This document shows, one piece after another, positions 35,473 to 45,192 of a stretch of 64,000 nucleotides of DNA (the stretch's first letter is position 1; every line of letters starts with the position of its first letter). Below the pieces are notes generated by a model. The model was not told the origin of the DNA, searched no databases, and saw nothing but the letters and a program-made list of their open reading frames with translations. The translations under genes and the position numbers were made by a program. Where the stretch lies: positions 1-64,000 of the forward strand of contig CAMJJL010000003.1 in assembly GCA_946406145.1 (NCBI GenBank), read 5' to 3'. The stretch is from an uncultured Clostridia bacterium. Its GTDB lineage: Bacteria; Bacillota; Clostridia; Oscillospirales; Acutalibacteraceae.

Positions 35473-38179
35473 TTAGCTTATCCTTGTCCACCTGCTGCTG
35501 GAACTGCATGATCTCGTTGTAGATACGTTCACAGTTGTTGTGATCGTCGTAGTGGTAGAAGTCATCGACCCTCGCGATGTACTCGGGCTTCATCTTGCAG
35601 CCGTTTTCCATGTATTCACACAGGGTATCGACCAGCATATCGGAGGTGGTGCAGATCTCGCCGAAGCCCATCGTGTCGTAGAAAAATCCGCCGTCATCGT
35701 AATGCGCAGGCAGCTCGTCGGGGTGGAAGTAGACCAGCGGCTTTTTCATGTACGCAAAGTCGAACTGTACGCCGGAGTAGTCGGTGACCATCAGGCTGGA
35801 TTCGGTGAGGATCTTCTCGTAGCTCATATCGCCGACCGAGGAAATGACGTCCACATACGGGTCAGGCGTGTAGTCATTTACCTGCGCAGAGAGGATCGGG
35901 TGCAGCAGATACTTGATCTTGTAGCCGGTGCGCTTAGCGGTCTCGATGAGTTTTTGGTTATTGATCAGGTCGTTGTAGATGCGATAATAGACCGTGTTCT
36001 TGAAGTCGGGGTTGTACGAGCGCTGTTCGCCCTCGCTGGTGGTGACGGGCATCGCGTTGTACATACGCCAGGTCGGAGTGATGAGGATCTGCTTTTGATC
36101 GTTGTTGATCAGTCCGTCATACCTGCCGATACCGGTCATCTTGATGATACCGGTGTCCTTGTAGCCGTAGGCGTGGTTATTCAGGTTCTTTTCTTCATAC
36201 TTGGAGGCGATGAAATACATGCGTGTGTTATCGATGATACGCTGCTGTGCCATCGCGCATTTTTGTACCGACAGACCGTGCTGCAGGCACATGGTCGGGA
36301 AATTGCACAGGTCGCGGATAAAGCGGCTCTTGTCCAGACTGTAGCCGTTGAACGGGAAGGTCTGGGAGTTGGTGATCAGCGCGATATCCGCGTTGAGGAA
36401 CGCCATCTTGTGCTTGATCGAACCCGTCTTGACGGGGTGCAGACCGTCCTTTTTCATCTGACGGTAGTCAGAGGTGTTCTTGTCGATGATGTAGTAGCGT
36501 GTGACGCCGTCCTTTTTATCCTTGCAGTAGCGGTACATATACTCGCTGCTGTCGCCGCCCTTGTAGAGCTTGTCGTACATCAGCCAGATGCGCTTGTTCT
36601 TGTAGAATGGGCGAGTCAACCAGTATTCCAGTCGGGTGATGAAGGTGCGCTTGCTCTCCCTGAATACGCGCGGCAGGTATTTCAGCTCGCGCTTGAGGGC
36701 CTTGCCTGCGGAGGCGTGCTCGATCACCAGCTCACGGTTATTGTTGATAGTCGCCATGTATTTGTTGAAGCGCCAGTAGCCGCCCTCGGGAGCTGCCGCG
36801 AACTTAGCCCAGTGATGCAGGTAGGAGAATTGCAGCGATACGCGGGTATTCTTGTACTTTGCGTAGAAGCTCAGTCTCTGTGTGGGGCGACTGTTGTCGA
36901 ATGAAAGCTCCAAATGGAAGGTGAATTTTTTATAGGCGCTGATGCCGAAATACTTGGTGAGCGAGTAGCGATCGTTATCCTCAAGGTCGATCCGCTCGCC
37001 GTTCCACTCGGCATACAGCTCAATGTTTTTGAGGTTGAATACCTGACGGAAGGAGCCGTCGAGCAGCAGCTTGCCGTCAGTGTAGTCGAGCACATGCAGA
37101 CCGACTCTCTGCCCCTGCATACGCGCGATGACGACGTCGCTGCAGTCGAGGGTGACGTCCTCGTTGCCCTCGCTCAAATGCTGCGGCATTTGGTAGAGGT
37201 CGGTATCGTATTTGAGCATATAGAACATCTCGGCGGCTTCTTCACTGTAGCCGAGAGATTTGTACTTACCCGCGTTGAGGATGATGGTGTCGTCGAGCAG
37301 ATCGAGCACCTTCTTGCACGCTTGCAGAAACAGCTCCAGCTCTTCTTCACTCATATTGCGCTTGTTGCGGTTGTTCATATTGGCGAGGAATCGCGCGGAC
37401 ACGGCATACATCAGGTAGTATTGGATGAAGATGGGGAGGGTGCCGTCGCTGTTTTTGAAGCGATCCGCCAGCGGCAGCAGGAAGCGCTCGATGCTGTCGC
37501 GGTACCAGTCGATGTCGTTGGAGGGGACGAAGTACGCCGAGTCGTCGCTCAGCGGCATGAAGGTGTTGAAGTTCGCCTTCTCCATCGCGAAATAGGTGGG
37601 ATGATCTTGTTGCAGACGGAGCATCACATCGTGAAAGTATTCGAATTTCAGCGAGACGTCGGCAGGATACTGCCTGAGCACCTTGCTCTCGATCAGGTTA
37701 CCGTCGATCTCCATTTGCAGGAGGTTGGGATAGTTGCGGATATCCGCCTCCTTGTTGAGCATAATAAGCGGCACATTGGTGCGGCTGATATATTTGTAGC
37801 GTGTGTAGACGGGATTAATGCAAAAACGGTTCGGCGCCGCAAAGCACCACGGCTTCTTTTCGCCTACCGATGTAAGGGCATTCATAAAGTAGTGACTGCC
37901 GAACACATCACCCGGTCGTGCAACAACAGCGTAATCGGCGCTCAGGTTCTCGAGCGCGATGTTGTAGGCTGTCGCCTCACCGCCTGCGCCGGGCTTGTTG
38001 ATGACGCGCACATTATGATAAGCGCTGAGCTTATCGGCGGCGTTCTGCTCGGCGGAAGTATCGATGACCAGCAGTTCGATCTCTCCGGTATTGACGCTTC
38101 TCTGATTCTTGACGGAATCAGCTGTTTTCAGGATCAGGTCTGAGCTCTCGATATATGGAACGATAACGGAGACTGACAT
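35468..38179 (-). CDS. GT2 glycosyltransferase fused to CDP-glycerol:poly(glycerophosphate) transferase (TagF-like)
   Basis: 903 aa, two domains. The N-terminal GT-A family 2 domain (1-about 230) shows SVIVPYIESSD and ARPGDVFGS. A middle linker region follows. The C-terminal domain (about 530-890) is of the CDP-glycerol glycerophosphotransferase family: WLMYDKLYKGGDSSEYMYRY, LQHGLSVQK, LITPTWRMYN, LLHPIL and VTDYSGVQFDFAYMKKPLVY. It probably builds a glycerol-phosphate surface polymer at the membrane. It is a single gene, not in an operon. Confidence 0.9.
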   Translation of the reverse strand: MSVSVIVPYIESSDLILKTADSVKNQRSVNTGEIELLVIDTSAEQNAADKLSAYHNVRVINKPGAGGEATAYNIALENLSADYAVVARPGDVFGSHYFMNALTSVGEKKPWCFAAPNRFCINPVYTRYKYISRTNVPLIMLNKEADIRNYPNLLQMEIDGNLIESKVLRQYPADVSLKFEYFHDVMLRLQQDHPTYFAMEKANFNTFMPLSDDSAYFVPSNDIDWYRDSIERFLLPLADRFKNSDGTLPIFIQYYLMYAVSARFLANMNNRNKRNMSEEELELFLQACKKVLDLLDDTIILNAGKYKSLGYSEEAAEMFYMLKYDTDLYQMPQHLSEGNEDVTLDCSDVVIARMQGQRVGLHVLDYTDGKLLLDGSFRQVFNLKNIELYAEWNGERIDLEDNDRYSLTKYFGISAYKKFTFHLELSFDNSRPTQRLSFYAKYKNTRVSLQFSYLHHWAKFAAAPEGGYWRFNKYMATINNNRELVIEHASAGKALKRELKYLPRVFRESKRTFITRLEYWLTRPFYKNKRIWLMYDKLYKGGDSSEYMYRYCKDKKDGVTRYYIIDKNTSDYRQMKKDGLHPVKTGSIKHKMAFLNADIALITNSQTFPFNGYSLDKSRFIRDLCNFPTMCLQHGLSVQKCAMAQQRIIDNTRMYFIASKYEEKNLNNHAYGYKDTGIIKMTGIGRYDGLINNDQKQILITPTWRMYNAMPVTTSEGEQRSYNPDFKNTVYYRIYNDLINNQKLIETAKRTGYKIKYLLHPILSAQVNDYTPDPYVDVISSVGDMSYEKILTESSLMVTDYSGVQFDFAYMKKPLVYFHPDELPAHYDDGGFFYDTMGFGEICTTSDMLVDTLCEYMENGCKMKPEYIARVDDFYHYDDHNNCERIYNEIMQFQQQVDKDKLR

Positions 38180-38189
38180 ATTCTTTCCC

Positions 38190-38733
38190 CTTTCACAGGA
38201 GCGTTCATACGCTCCTTTTCAACTATACATCATACCATATACAAGCCCTTTTTGTCAATAAAAGCGCACGTATTTGAGTGAGGAGTTGAGGAAGCGGCTA
38301 ATCGGAATCAGGAGAGCCTTCCCCTCGGGGGGAAGGTGTCGACCAACGGGAGACGGATGAGGGGACAACCTTTCCTATAGATGTAGGATTCAGTGGGCTG
38401 AATGATTACCGAGAATCGTGAAAAAGCCTTACTCTCTTTGTTAAGATGATCTTTCGGCTAACTCAGCCCCTCATCCGACTCGGCTTGCGCCGAGCCACCT
38501 TCCCCCCGAGGGGAAGGCTTTTTATTTTCAACGAAACGTTTCAGTAACACAGAAAAAGGCGCACGCGCCCCCCCGAGGGGAAGACTTTTGCGTTTTGATT
38601 GATCATTCCTCGTGATTATACCTATATTTATGCGCATAATACCGTGATTATTTGACTTGATAAATGACGGAAAGTTCGCTATAATAGTATACGGATTTTG
38701 TCGAGAGTGACTGAAAATGCAGAAAAATGAAAA
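38190..38733. repeat. Gene-free stretch with family A repeats upstream of argG
   Basis: Holds a direct family A copy at 38310-38362 (second stem degenerate) and an inverted copy at 38462-38520 (CTCGGC-GCAA-GCCGAG second stem). A third truncated copy lies near 38565-38585. No gene is supported. Confidence 0.7.
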
Positions 38734-38777
38734 AATATGCAAAACGCCCTTGACAAATATGCAAAACGGTGTATAAT
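38734..38777 (+). promoter_or_regulatory. arg operon promoter with probable ArgR operator
   Basis: TTGACA at 38750-38755, 16-bp spacer, TATAAT at 38772-38777. The 13-mer AATATGCAAAACG occurs at 38734-38746 and 38756-38768, exactly 22 bp (two helical turns) apart and overlapping the promoter. Further ATGCATAAA and GCATATTCA motifs follow. This layout fits arginine repression. Confidence 0.75.
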
Positions 38778-38825
38778 TAATGCATAAACTTCAATTTTAA
38801 CGCATATTCATTCGGAGGTATTACC

Positions 38826-40055
38826 ATGCAAGCTATCAACAAGGAAACCATCAAGAAGGTCGTTCTCGCTTATTCGGGCGGTCTGGACACATCCATCATC
38901 ATCCCGTGGCTCAAAGAGAACTACAATAACTGCGAGGTCATCGCGGTATCCGGCAATGTCGGTCAGAACGACGAGCTCGAGGGGCTGGAGGAAAAGGCGC
39001 TCAAAACCGGCGCTTCCAAGCTCTATGTCCTCGACCAGACCGAGGAGTATGTCGATGATTTCATCATCCCCACCATGAAGGCCGGCGCAGTATACGAGGA
39101 ATACCTGCTGGGCACCTCTACCGCTCGTCCCTGCATTGCGAAGGGTCTTGTTGAGATCGCACTCAAGGAAGGCGCCGACGCGATCTGCCACGGCTGTACC
39201 GGCAAGGGCAACGATCAGGTTCGTTTTGAGCTGGCGATCAAGCACTTTGCGCCCAATATGCCCATCATCGCTCCGTGGCGAATCTGGGATATCAAGTCCC
39301 GTGAGGAAGAGATCGAGTATGCCGAGGCGCATAACATCCCCCTCAAGATCAACCGTGAGACCAACTACAGTAAGGATAAGAACCTGTGGCATCTGAGCCA
39401 TGAGGGTCTTGACCTCGAGGATACCAACAACGAGCCGACTTATGAGAAGCCCGGCTTCCTCGAGATGGGCGTATCCCCGATCGACGCCCCCGATGAGCCG
39501 ACTTATGTTACCATCGAATTTGAACAGGGCACGCCCGTCGCGCTCGACGGCGAGAAGATGTCCGCGAAGAATATCATCCTCAAGCTCAACGAGCTGGGCG
39601 GCAAGAACGGTATCGGTCTGCTCGATATCGTCGAGAATCGTCTGGTCGGCATGAAGTGCCGCGGCGTCTACGAGACCCCCGGCGGCACCATCCTCTACAA
39701 GGCGCATGAGACCCTAGAATCCATCTGCCTCGACAAGATGACCATGCACGAGAAACAGCGCCTGTCCATCACCTTCGCTGAGCTGGTCTATAACGGTCAG
39801 TGGTTCACTCCGCTGAGAGAAGCCCTCTCCGCCTTCGTCGACAAGACGCAGGAGAAGGTCACCGGTTATGTCAAATTAAAGCTCTATAAGGGCAACATCA
39901 TCAAGGCCGGCGTTGACAGCCCCTACAGCCTGTACAGTGAGGAGATCGCAACCTTCGGCGAGTCCGATTACGATCAGACCGATAGTGCCGGCTTCATCAA
40001 CCTCTACGGTTTGCCCATCAAGGTGCAGGCGGTCGTGGACGAGAAAAATAAATAA
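38826..40055 (+). CDS. argG: Argininosuccinate synthase
   Basis: 409 aa. Joins citrulline and aspartate with ATP. N-type PP-loop [12 protein letters not shown], the [13 protein letters not shown] block, [10 protein letters not shown] and [32 protein letters not shown] precedes the ATG. First gene of the arg group and directly downstream of the candidate ArgR operator. Confidence 0.97.
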   Translation: MQAINKETIKKVVLAYSGGLDTSIIIPWLKENYNNCEVIAVSGNVGQNDELEGLEEKALKTGASKLYVLDQTEEYVDDFIIPTMKAGAVYEEYLLGTSTARPCIAKGLVEIALKEGADAICHGCTGKGNDQVRFELAIKHFAPNMPIIAPWRIWDIKSREEEIEYAEAHNIPLKINRETNYSKDKNLWHLSHEGLDLEDTNNEPTYEKPGFLEMGVSPIDAPDEPTYVTIEFEQGTPVALDGEKMSAKNIILKLNELGGKNGIGLLDIVENRLVGMKCRGVYETPGGTILYKAHETLESICLDKMTMHEKQRLSITFAELVYNGQWFTPLREALSAFVDKTQEKVTGYVKLKLYKGNIIKAGVDSPYSLYSEEIATFGESDYDQTDSAGFINLYGLPIKVQAVVDEKNK

Positions 40056-40067
40056 TTTTTCTCGTCA

Positions 40068-40172
40068 GTGGAAAATGGATAATGGAAAATTGTTTCAGCA
40101 TCAATCGGAAAATTGTTCGAGCGAAGCGAGGTTCCTTCATTTTCAACTTTCCACTTTCAACTTTCAATTCAA
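40068..40172. repeat. Family D palindromic element (GGAAAAT units)
   Basis: Left arm GTGGAAAATGGATAATGG and right arm of ACTTTCCA-type units, between argG and argH; the middle has GTTCGAGCGAAGCGAGGTTCC. Confidence 0.7.
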
Positions 40173-40246
40173 AGATCAACGTTTACGGGTCGGGGAAGTC
40201 TATCGATACCCCCGACCCTCACGGCGTATATAAAGGATGTATTATT

Positions 40247-41617
40247 ATGGCTAAAATGTGGGCGGGACGTACCGCAGGAGATACCAGTAAACTGGCTGAC
40301 GAATTCAACAGCTCCATCGGCTTTGATTCGCGGATGTTCAAGGAGGACATCACGGGCTCCATCGCGCACGCGCAGATGCTCGCGAAGCAGGGCATCATCG
40401 AGCGCAAAGAGGCTGATACCCTCTGCGACGAGCTGTTAAAGATCCTCGAGGACATCACCTCGGGCAAGCTTTCGATCGATATGAACGCCGAGGACATCCA
40501 CATGTTCATCGAGGAAGAGCTGACAAAGCGCGTCGGCGATGTGGGCAAGAAGCTCCATACCGCGCGTTCCAGAAACGATCAGGTCGCGCTCGATCTGCGC
40601 ATGTATCTGATGAACCGTGTGGATGAGCTGTGTGCCGATGTAAAGCACCTGATCGCCGCCCTTGCCGATAAGGCGGAAACATACAAAGAGGCGATCATGC
40701 CCGGCTACACCCACTTGCAGCGCGCACAGCCCATCATGTTCGGTCATCATTTGCTCGCTTACGCGATGATGCTCCTGCGTGACGTCGACCGCATGACCGA
40801 CTGCAAGCGAAGGATGAATATCTCTCCGATCGGCTGCTGTGCTCTGGCAGGCACTACTTATGACACCGACCGTTACTTTGAGGCGGAGCAGCTCGGCTTT
40901 GACGGTATTGCGATGAACTCGCTCGACGGTGTGTCCGATCGTGATTTTGTCATCGAGCTGCTGTCCGATATCGCAATTTTAATGATGCACCTCTCGCGCC
41001 TGAGTGAGGAGATCATCCTCTGGTCAAGTTGGGAATTCGGCTTTGTGGAGCTGTCCGACGCCTACACCACCGGTTCGTCCATCATGCCGCAGAAGAAGAA
41101 CTCCGATATGGCGGAGCTGGTACGCGGCAAGACGGGTCGTGTCTACGGCGATCTGATAGGCGCTTTGACGGTGCTTAAGGGTTTGCCTCTCGCCTACAAC
41201 AAGGATATGCAGGAGGATAAGGAGGGCGTGTTCGACGCGGTCGATACCGCTTCCATGTCTGTAAAGATCTTCATCGGCATGATCTCTACCATGAAGGTCA
41301 AGACCGAGAATATGAAGAAGGCGGCGCAGCGCGGATTTATCAATGCGACCGATCTCGCCGATTACCTCACCAAGAAGGGTATGCCCTTCCGTTCGGCATA
41401 TAAGATCTCCGGCTCCATCGTCGCCTATTGCATCGAGAACGGCGAGGTGCTCGAGACCCTGCCCTTGGAGAAATATAAAGAGTATTCAGACCTGTTTGAG
41501 CAGGATCTGTATGAGGATATCGATCTGTTCACCTGCGTCAACAAGCGCAATTCCGTCGGCGGCACCTCGGTGCAGTCGATCGAACAGCAGATCAAATTTG
41601 TGAGAGAGAAGTTGTAA
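40247..41617 (+). CDS. argH: Argininosuccinate lyase
   Basis: 456 aa. Splits argininosuccinate to arginine and fumarate. Family signature GSSIMPQKKN (catalytic Ser), HTARSRNDQVALD, GYTHLQRAQP. ATG 40247 has AAAGGATG upstream; the longer open frame reads through the family D repeat. Confidence 0.97.
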   Translation: MAKMWAGRTAGDTSKLADEFNSSIGFDSRMFKEDITGSIAHAQMLAKQGIIERKEADTLCDELLKILEDITSGKLSIDMNAEDIHMFIEEELTKRVGDVGKKLHTARSRNDQVALDLRMYLMNRVDELCADVKHLIAALADKAETYKEAIMPGYTHLQRAQPIMFGHHLLAYAMMLLRDVDRMTDCKRRMNISPIGCCALAGTTYDTDRYFEAEQLGFDGIAMNSLDGVSDRDFVIELLSDIAILMMHLSRLSEEIILWSSWEFGFVELSDAYTTGSSIMPQKKNSDMAELVRGKTGRVYGDLIGALTVLKGLPLAYNKDMQEDKEGVFDAVDTASMSVKIFIGMISTMKVKTENMKKAAQRGFINATDLADYLTKKGMPFRSAYKISGSIVAYCIENGEVLETLPLEKYKEYSDLFEQDLYEDIDLFTCVNKRNSVGGTSVQSIEQQIKFVREKL

Positions 41618-41674
41618 ATAGCCTTCCCCTTGAGGGGAAGGATCTGATTTACTCTACCCGGAAGGAATATGAAA

Positions 41675-42595
41675 ATGCACAAAATATTTATCGACGGCAG
41701 TGCCGGTACCACGGGACTGCGGATCCGCGAGCGCTTATCCGAGCGCCGGGATCTTGAGCTGATGATCCTGCCCGACGAGCTCCGCAAGGATACCGCCGCA
41801 CGCCGTGAAATGCTTAACAAAAGCGATATCAGCTTTCTCTGCCTGCCCGATCAGGCGGCGATAGAAGCGGTATCGTTGATCGAGAACCCTGACACGGTCG
41901 TGATCGACACCTCCACCGCCCACCGCACGGAGGACGGCTGGACATACGGCATGCCCGAGCTGACAGGTCTGCGTGAACAGCTCAAAACAGCGACCCGTAT
42001 CGCTAACCCCGGCTGTCACGCGAGCGGCTTTATCGCGCTCGTTCGCCCTCTCGTTGAGTTGGGAATCATCCAAAAAGACAGCGCGCTGGCGTGTTTCTCG
42101 CTGACGGGCTATTCCGGCGGCGGCAAGAAGATGATCGCCGAATATGAAGCTGAGGATCGTGATCCGCTGTTTGACGCGCCGCGCATCTACGCGCTTACTC
42201 AGTCGCATAAGCATCTGCCCGAGATGAAGCGGATATGCGGACTCGACAAGGACCCTGTATTCAGCCCCGTCGTCGCGGATTATTACAGCGGTATGGAGGT
42301 CAGCGTGCCTGTCACGCGTGACATTTTATCCGCTTCGCTGAAAGATATCCAAACGGCATATCGAGATTATTACAAGAGCGGATTGATCCGCTATGACGAC
42401 AGCACAGAGGGCGGCCTGATCAGCGCCTCGGCATTCAGCGGCCGTGATGATATGGTGGTCGCGGCATACGGCAACGATGACCGTATCACCCTGATCGCGC
42501 GTTTTGATAACCTCGGCAAGGGCGCTTCCGGCGCCGCGATCCAGAACATGAACATCCGTCTGGGTCTGGATGAAGCAGAGGGCTTGATCGTATAG
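41675..42595 (+). CDS. argC: N-acetyl-gamma-glutamyl-phosphate reductase, type 2
   Basis: 306 aa, the short form. FIDGSAGTTGLRI at the N-terminus, DTSTAHR, catalytic Cys in NPGCHASG, and SHKHLPEM. ATG 41675 is favoured (AAGG 9 bp upstream); ATG 41669 is only 3 bp from it. The upstream gap holds one short CCTTCCCC...GGGGAAGG hairpin. Confidence 0.95.
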   Translation: MHKIFIDGSAGTTGLRIRERLSERRDLELMILPDELRKDTAARREMLNKSDISFLCLPDQAAIEAVSLIENPDTVVIDTSTAHRTEDGWTYGMPELTGLREQLKTATRIANPGCHASGFIALVRPLVELGIIQKDSALACFSLTGYSGGGKKMIAEYEAEDRDPLFDAPRIYALTQSHKHLPEMKRICGLDKDPVFSPVVADYYSGMEVSVPVTRDILSASLKDIQTAYRDYYKSGLIRYDDSTEGGLISASAFSGRDDMVVAAYGNDDRITLIARFDNLGKGASGAAIQNMNIRLGLDEAEGLIV

Positions 42596-42599
42596 GCTC

Positions 42600-42875
42600 C
42601 CATTGGTAATGGGTCGCGTGCGACATGCTGTCTCTCAAAAAAAGGCTCCCTTTGGTAAAGGTGCTCCCCGTTGGGGAGACGTCGCGAAGCGACAGAGGGG
42701 GAGCCGCTTCCGGCGAGGAGGCTGTCTCCGAACGGAGGCTGAGGGATTGGATAATTGTTTGAGCGTTAGCGAGTAACCATTTTATAATAAGGTTGCCATG
42801 GTAATTGGCGATTCATACAATCCCTCCGAGCTTGCCTTTGGGCAAGCCCACCTCCCTTTACCAAAGGGAGGCTAA
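42600..42875. repeat. Cluster of family A double-hairpin repeats between argC and argJ
   Basis: About 42650-42705: CTCCCCGTTGGGGAG then GTCGC-GAA-GCGAC then AGAGGGGGAG. About 42716-42748: TCTCCGAACGGAG then GGCTGAGGGATTGG. 42815-42875: an inverted copy with GCTTGCC-CAAA-GGCAAGC and CTCCCTTTGGTAAAGGGAG. No gene. Confidence 0.7.
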
Positions 42876-42900
42876 GTTTTCCGAAAGAAGGAATATGAAT

Positions 42901-44115
42901 ATGAAATTGATTGAAGGCGGTGTGACCGCGGCTCAGGGCTTCAAGGCATCGGGCGTCCATTGCGGTATCCGCAGGAATACATCGAAAAACGATCTGTCGC
43001 TGATCGTCAGCAGTACCCCTGCCTCGGCGGCGGCGGTCTATACGACCAACCTCGTCAAGGGTGCTCCCCTGACCGTCACCAAGGCGCATATCGCCGACGG
43101 CAAGGCGCAGGTGATCATCTGCAACTCCGGCAACGCCAATACCTGCAACGCCGACGGCATTGAGATTGCCGAGGGTATGGCGCAGCTGGCAGCAAGTGCG
43201 CTTGTGTTAGATCCCTCTGACGTGGTGGTAGCTTCAACAGGCGTCATCGGTCAGCCACTGAGCCTTGAGCCCATTCAAAACGGAATGGACGAGCTGGTCG
43301 ACAAGCTGTCCGAAACCGGCAGCCGTGATGCGGCGCTGGGTATCATGACCACCGACACCGTGCCTAAAGAGGTCGCGGTGGAGTTTACATGCGGCGGCAA
43401 GACCTGCCGTATCGGCGGCATCGCCAAGGGCAGCGGCATGATCCACCCGAACATGGCGACCATGCTGGTGTTCATTACCACTGACTGCGCGATCGCTCCC
43501 GCACTGCTCCAAAGGGCGCTCTCGGGCGACATCCAAAATACATTCAATATGATCTCTATCGACGGCGACACTTCTACGAACGACATGGTCGTGGTGCTCG
43601 CGAACGGTGTGGCAGGTAACGCCGAGATTACCGCTGAGGGCGAGGATTATACCGCCTTCATGCAGGCGCTCAACACGGTCACCGTGGGACTGTGCCGCAT
43701 GATCGCCGGTGACGGCGAGGGCGCGACCAAACTGCTTGAATGTCAGGTCAGCGGAGCCAAGACGCTCGCTATCGCCAAGACGGTCGCCAAATCCGTCATC
43801 TGCTCGAGCCTGCTCAAAGCGGCGATGTTCGGTGCGGACGCAAACTGGGGTCGTGTACTGTGCGCGATCGGTTACTCCGGCGCGGATGTGGATGTGAGTA
43901 AGATCGATGTATCTTTTAAGAGCGCTAAAGGCACGATCGATGTTTGCAAAAACGGCGCAGGTATCGCGTTCAGCGAGGAAAAGGCGAAGGAGATCCTGCT
44001 CGAAAAGGAGATCGAGATCCTTGTCTCCCTCAACGACGGTGAGTACGATTCCACCGCGTGGGGCTGTGATCTGACCTATGATTACGTCAAGATCAACGGC
44101 GATTACAGGACGTAA
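42901..44115 (+). CDS. argJ: Bifunctional ornithine acetyltransferase/N-acetylglutamate synthase
   Basis: 404 aa. Recycles acetyl from N-acetylornithine to glutamate, which explains the lack of argA and argE here. The autocleavage site is in KGSGMIHPNMATMLVF, where Thr after MA becomes the beta-chain nucleophile. Other blocks: NSGNANTCN, STGVIGQPL and GDGEGATKL. ATG 42901 is favoured over 42895 by spacing to AAGGA; argC shows the same double-ATG pattern. Confidence 0.96.
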   Translation: MKLIEGGVTAAQGFKASGVHCGIRRNTSKNDLSLIVSSTPASAAAVYTTNLVKGAPLTVTKAHIADGKAQVIICNSGNANTCNADGIEIAEGMAQLAASALVLDPSDVVVASTGVIGQPLSLEPIQNGMDELVDKLSETGSRDAALGIMTTDTVPKEVAVEFTCGGKTCRIGGIAKGSGMIHPNMATMLVFITTDCAIAPALLQRALSGDIQNTFNMISIDGDTSTNDMVVVLANGVAGNAEITAEGEDYTAFMQALNTVTVGLCRMIAGDGEGATKLLECQVSGAKTLAIAKTVAKSVICSSLLKAAMFGADANWGRVLCAIGYSGADVDVSKIDVSFKSAKGTIDVCKNGAGIAFSEEKAKEILLEKEIEILVSLNDGEYDSTAWGCDLTYDYVKINGDYRT

Positions 44116-44136
44116 AAGCTAAGCAGAAACGCTTAT

Positions 44137-44247
44137 TGTAGGGTACGGCATTTATGACGTACCGCAGAGACAGGCTTTATTAACAGTAGTAGCGTGTGAT
44201 AGGAATTGAGGGCTACAGCGGTACGTCGACAAGCGCCGTACCCTACA
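44137..44247. repeat. Family B inverted-repeat element
   Basis: TGTAGGGTACGGC (44137-44149) and its exact complement (44235-44247) bound the element; the inner hairpin arms vary. Confidence 0.75.
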
Positions 44248-44277
44248 GCTCACATATAAATTGCTATTGAGGTAACC

Positions 44278-45147
44278 ATGAACAACGAAATCTCAAACGC
44301 GGAGCGTGCGGAGGTACTGACCGCCGCTTTGCCGTACATCAAAAAATATAACGGAAAGATCGTCGTCGTCAAATACGGCGGCAACGCGATGATCAACGAA
44401 GAGCTTAAACAGCAGGTCATGCAGGATATCGTCCTCTTGTGGCTGATCGGCGTCAAGGTCGTGCTGGTGCACGGCGGCGGCCCCGCGATCAACGAGGTGA
44501 TGGAGCGCGTGGGCAAGAAGCCTGAGTTCGTCGACGGCTTGCGCGTGACCGATCAGGAGACCATCGACATCGTCCAGATGGTGCTGTCCGGCAAGGTCAA
44601 TAAGACGCTCGTCAACCTGATTGAGAGCAAGGGCGGCAAGGCGATGGGTATCTCCGGCATGGACGGCAGACTGATCGAAGCGGAGCAAAAGGATCCCCGA
44701 CTCGGTTTTGTCGGCAACGTCACCAATATCCGTCCCGAGCCCATCATGGATCTGCTCGAAAAGGGCTATATCCCCGTCGTGTCCACTATCGGATGTGACA
44801 ACGACGGCAACGCCTATAACATCAACGGTGATACCGCCGCGGCATATATCGCCGGCGCGATCAAGGCGGAGCGTTTGATTATGATGACCGATATCGCAGG
44901 TATTCTGAAGGATAAGAACGACCCCGACAGCCTGATTCCGCAGATCACGGTCAGCGAGGCACAGACCCTCTATCGCGACGGCGTGATCTCCGGCGGCATG
45001 ATCCCCAAGGTCGGCTGCTGTATCGAGGCGATCTATAAGGGTGTGCAGAAGGTCATCATCATGGACGGCAGAGTGCCGCATTCCATCCTGATGGAGCTGA
45101 TGACCGACGAGGGCGCCGGCACAATGGTGCTCGGGGATGAGAAATAA
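44278..45147 (+). CDS. argB: Acetylglutamate kinase
   Basis: 289 aa. Amino-acid kinase fold: VVKYGGNAM, LVHGGGPAINE, VTDQETIDIVQMVL, NINGDTAAAYIA and GGMIPKV. The C-terminal half contains the arginine-sensitive-type helix features weakly, so feedback control is possible but not shown. GAGGTAACC precedes the ATG. Confidence 0.97.
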   Translation: MNNEISNAERAEVLTAALPYIKKYNGKIVVVKYGGNAMINEELKQQVMQDIVLLWLIGVKVVLVHGGGPAINEVMERVGKKPEFVDGLRVTDQETIDIVQMVLSGKVNKTLVNLIESKGGKAMGISGMDGRLIEAEQKDPRLGFVGNVTNIRPEPIMDLLEKGYIPVVSTIGCDNDGNAYNINGDTAAAYIAGAIKAERLIMMTDIAGILKDKNDPDSLIPQITVSEAQTLYRDGVISGGMIPKVGCCIEAIYKGVQKVIIMDGRVPHSILMELMTDEGAGTMVLGDEK

Positions 45148-45192
45148 CCCAATGCCTTCCCCTCAAGGAGAAGCCTATAAGGAGGATTTATA

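Noticed and set aside
35540-38143. Long plus-strand frames of 454 and 409 codons opposite the TagF-like gene
   Set aside because: Valine/leucine-rich antisense shadows of the GT2-TagF gene with no start signals.
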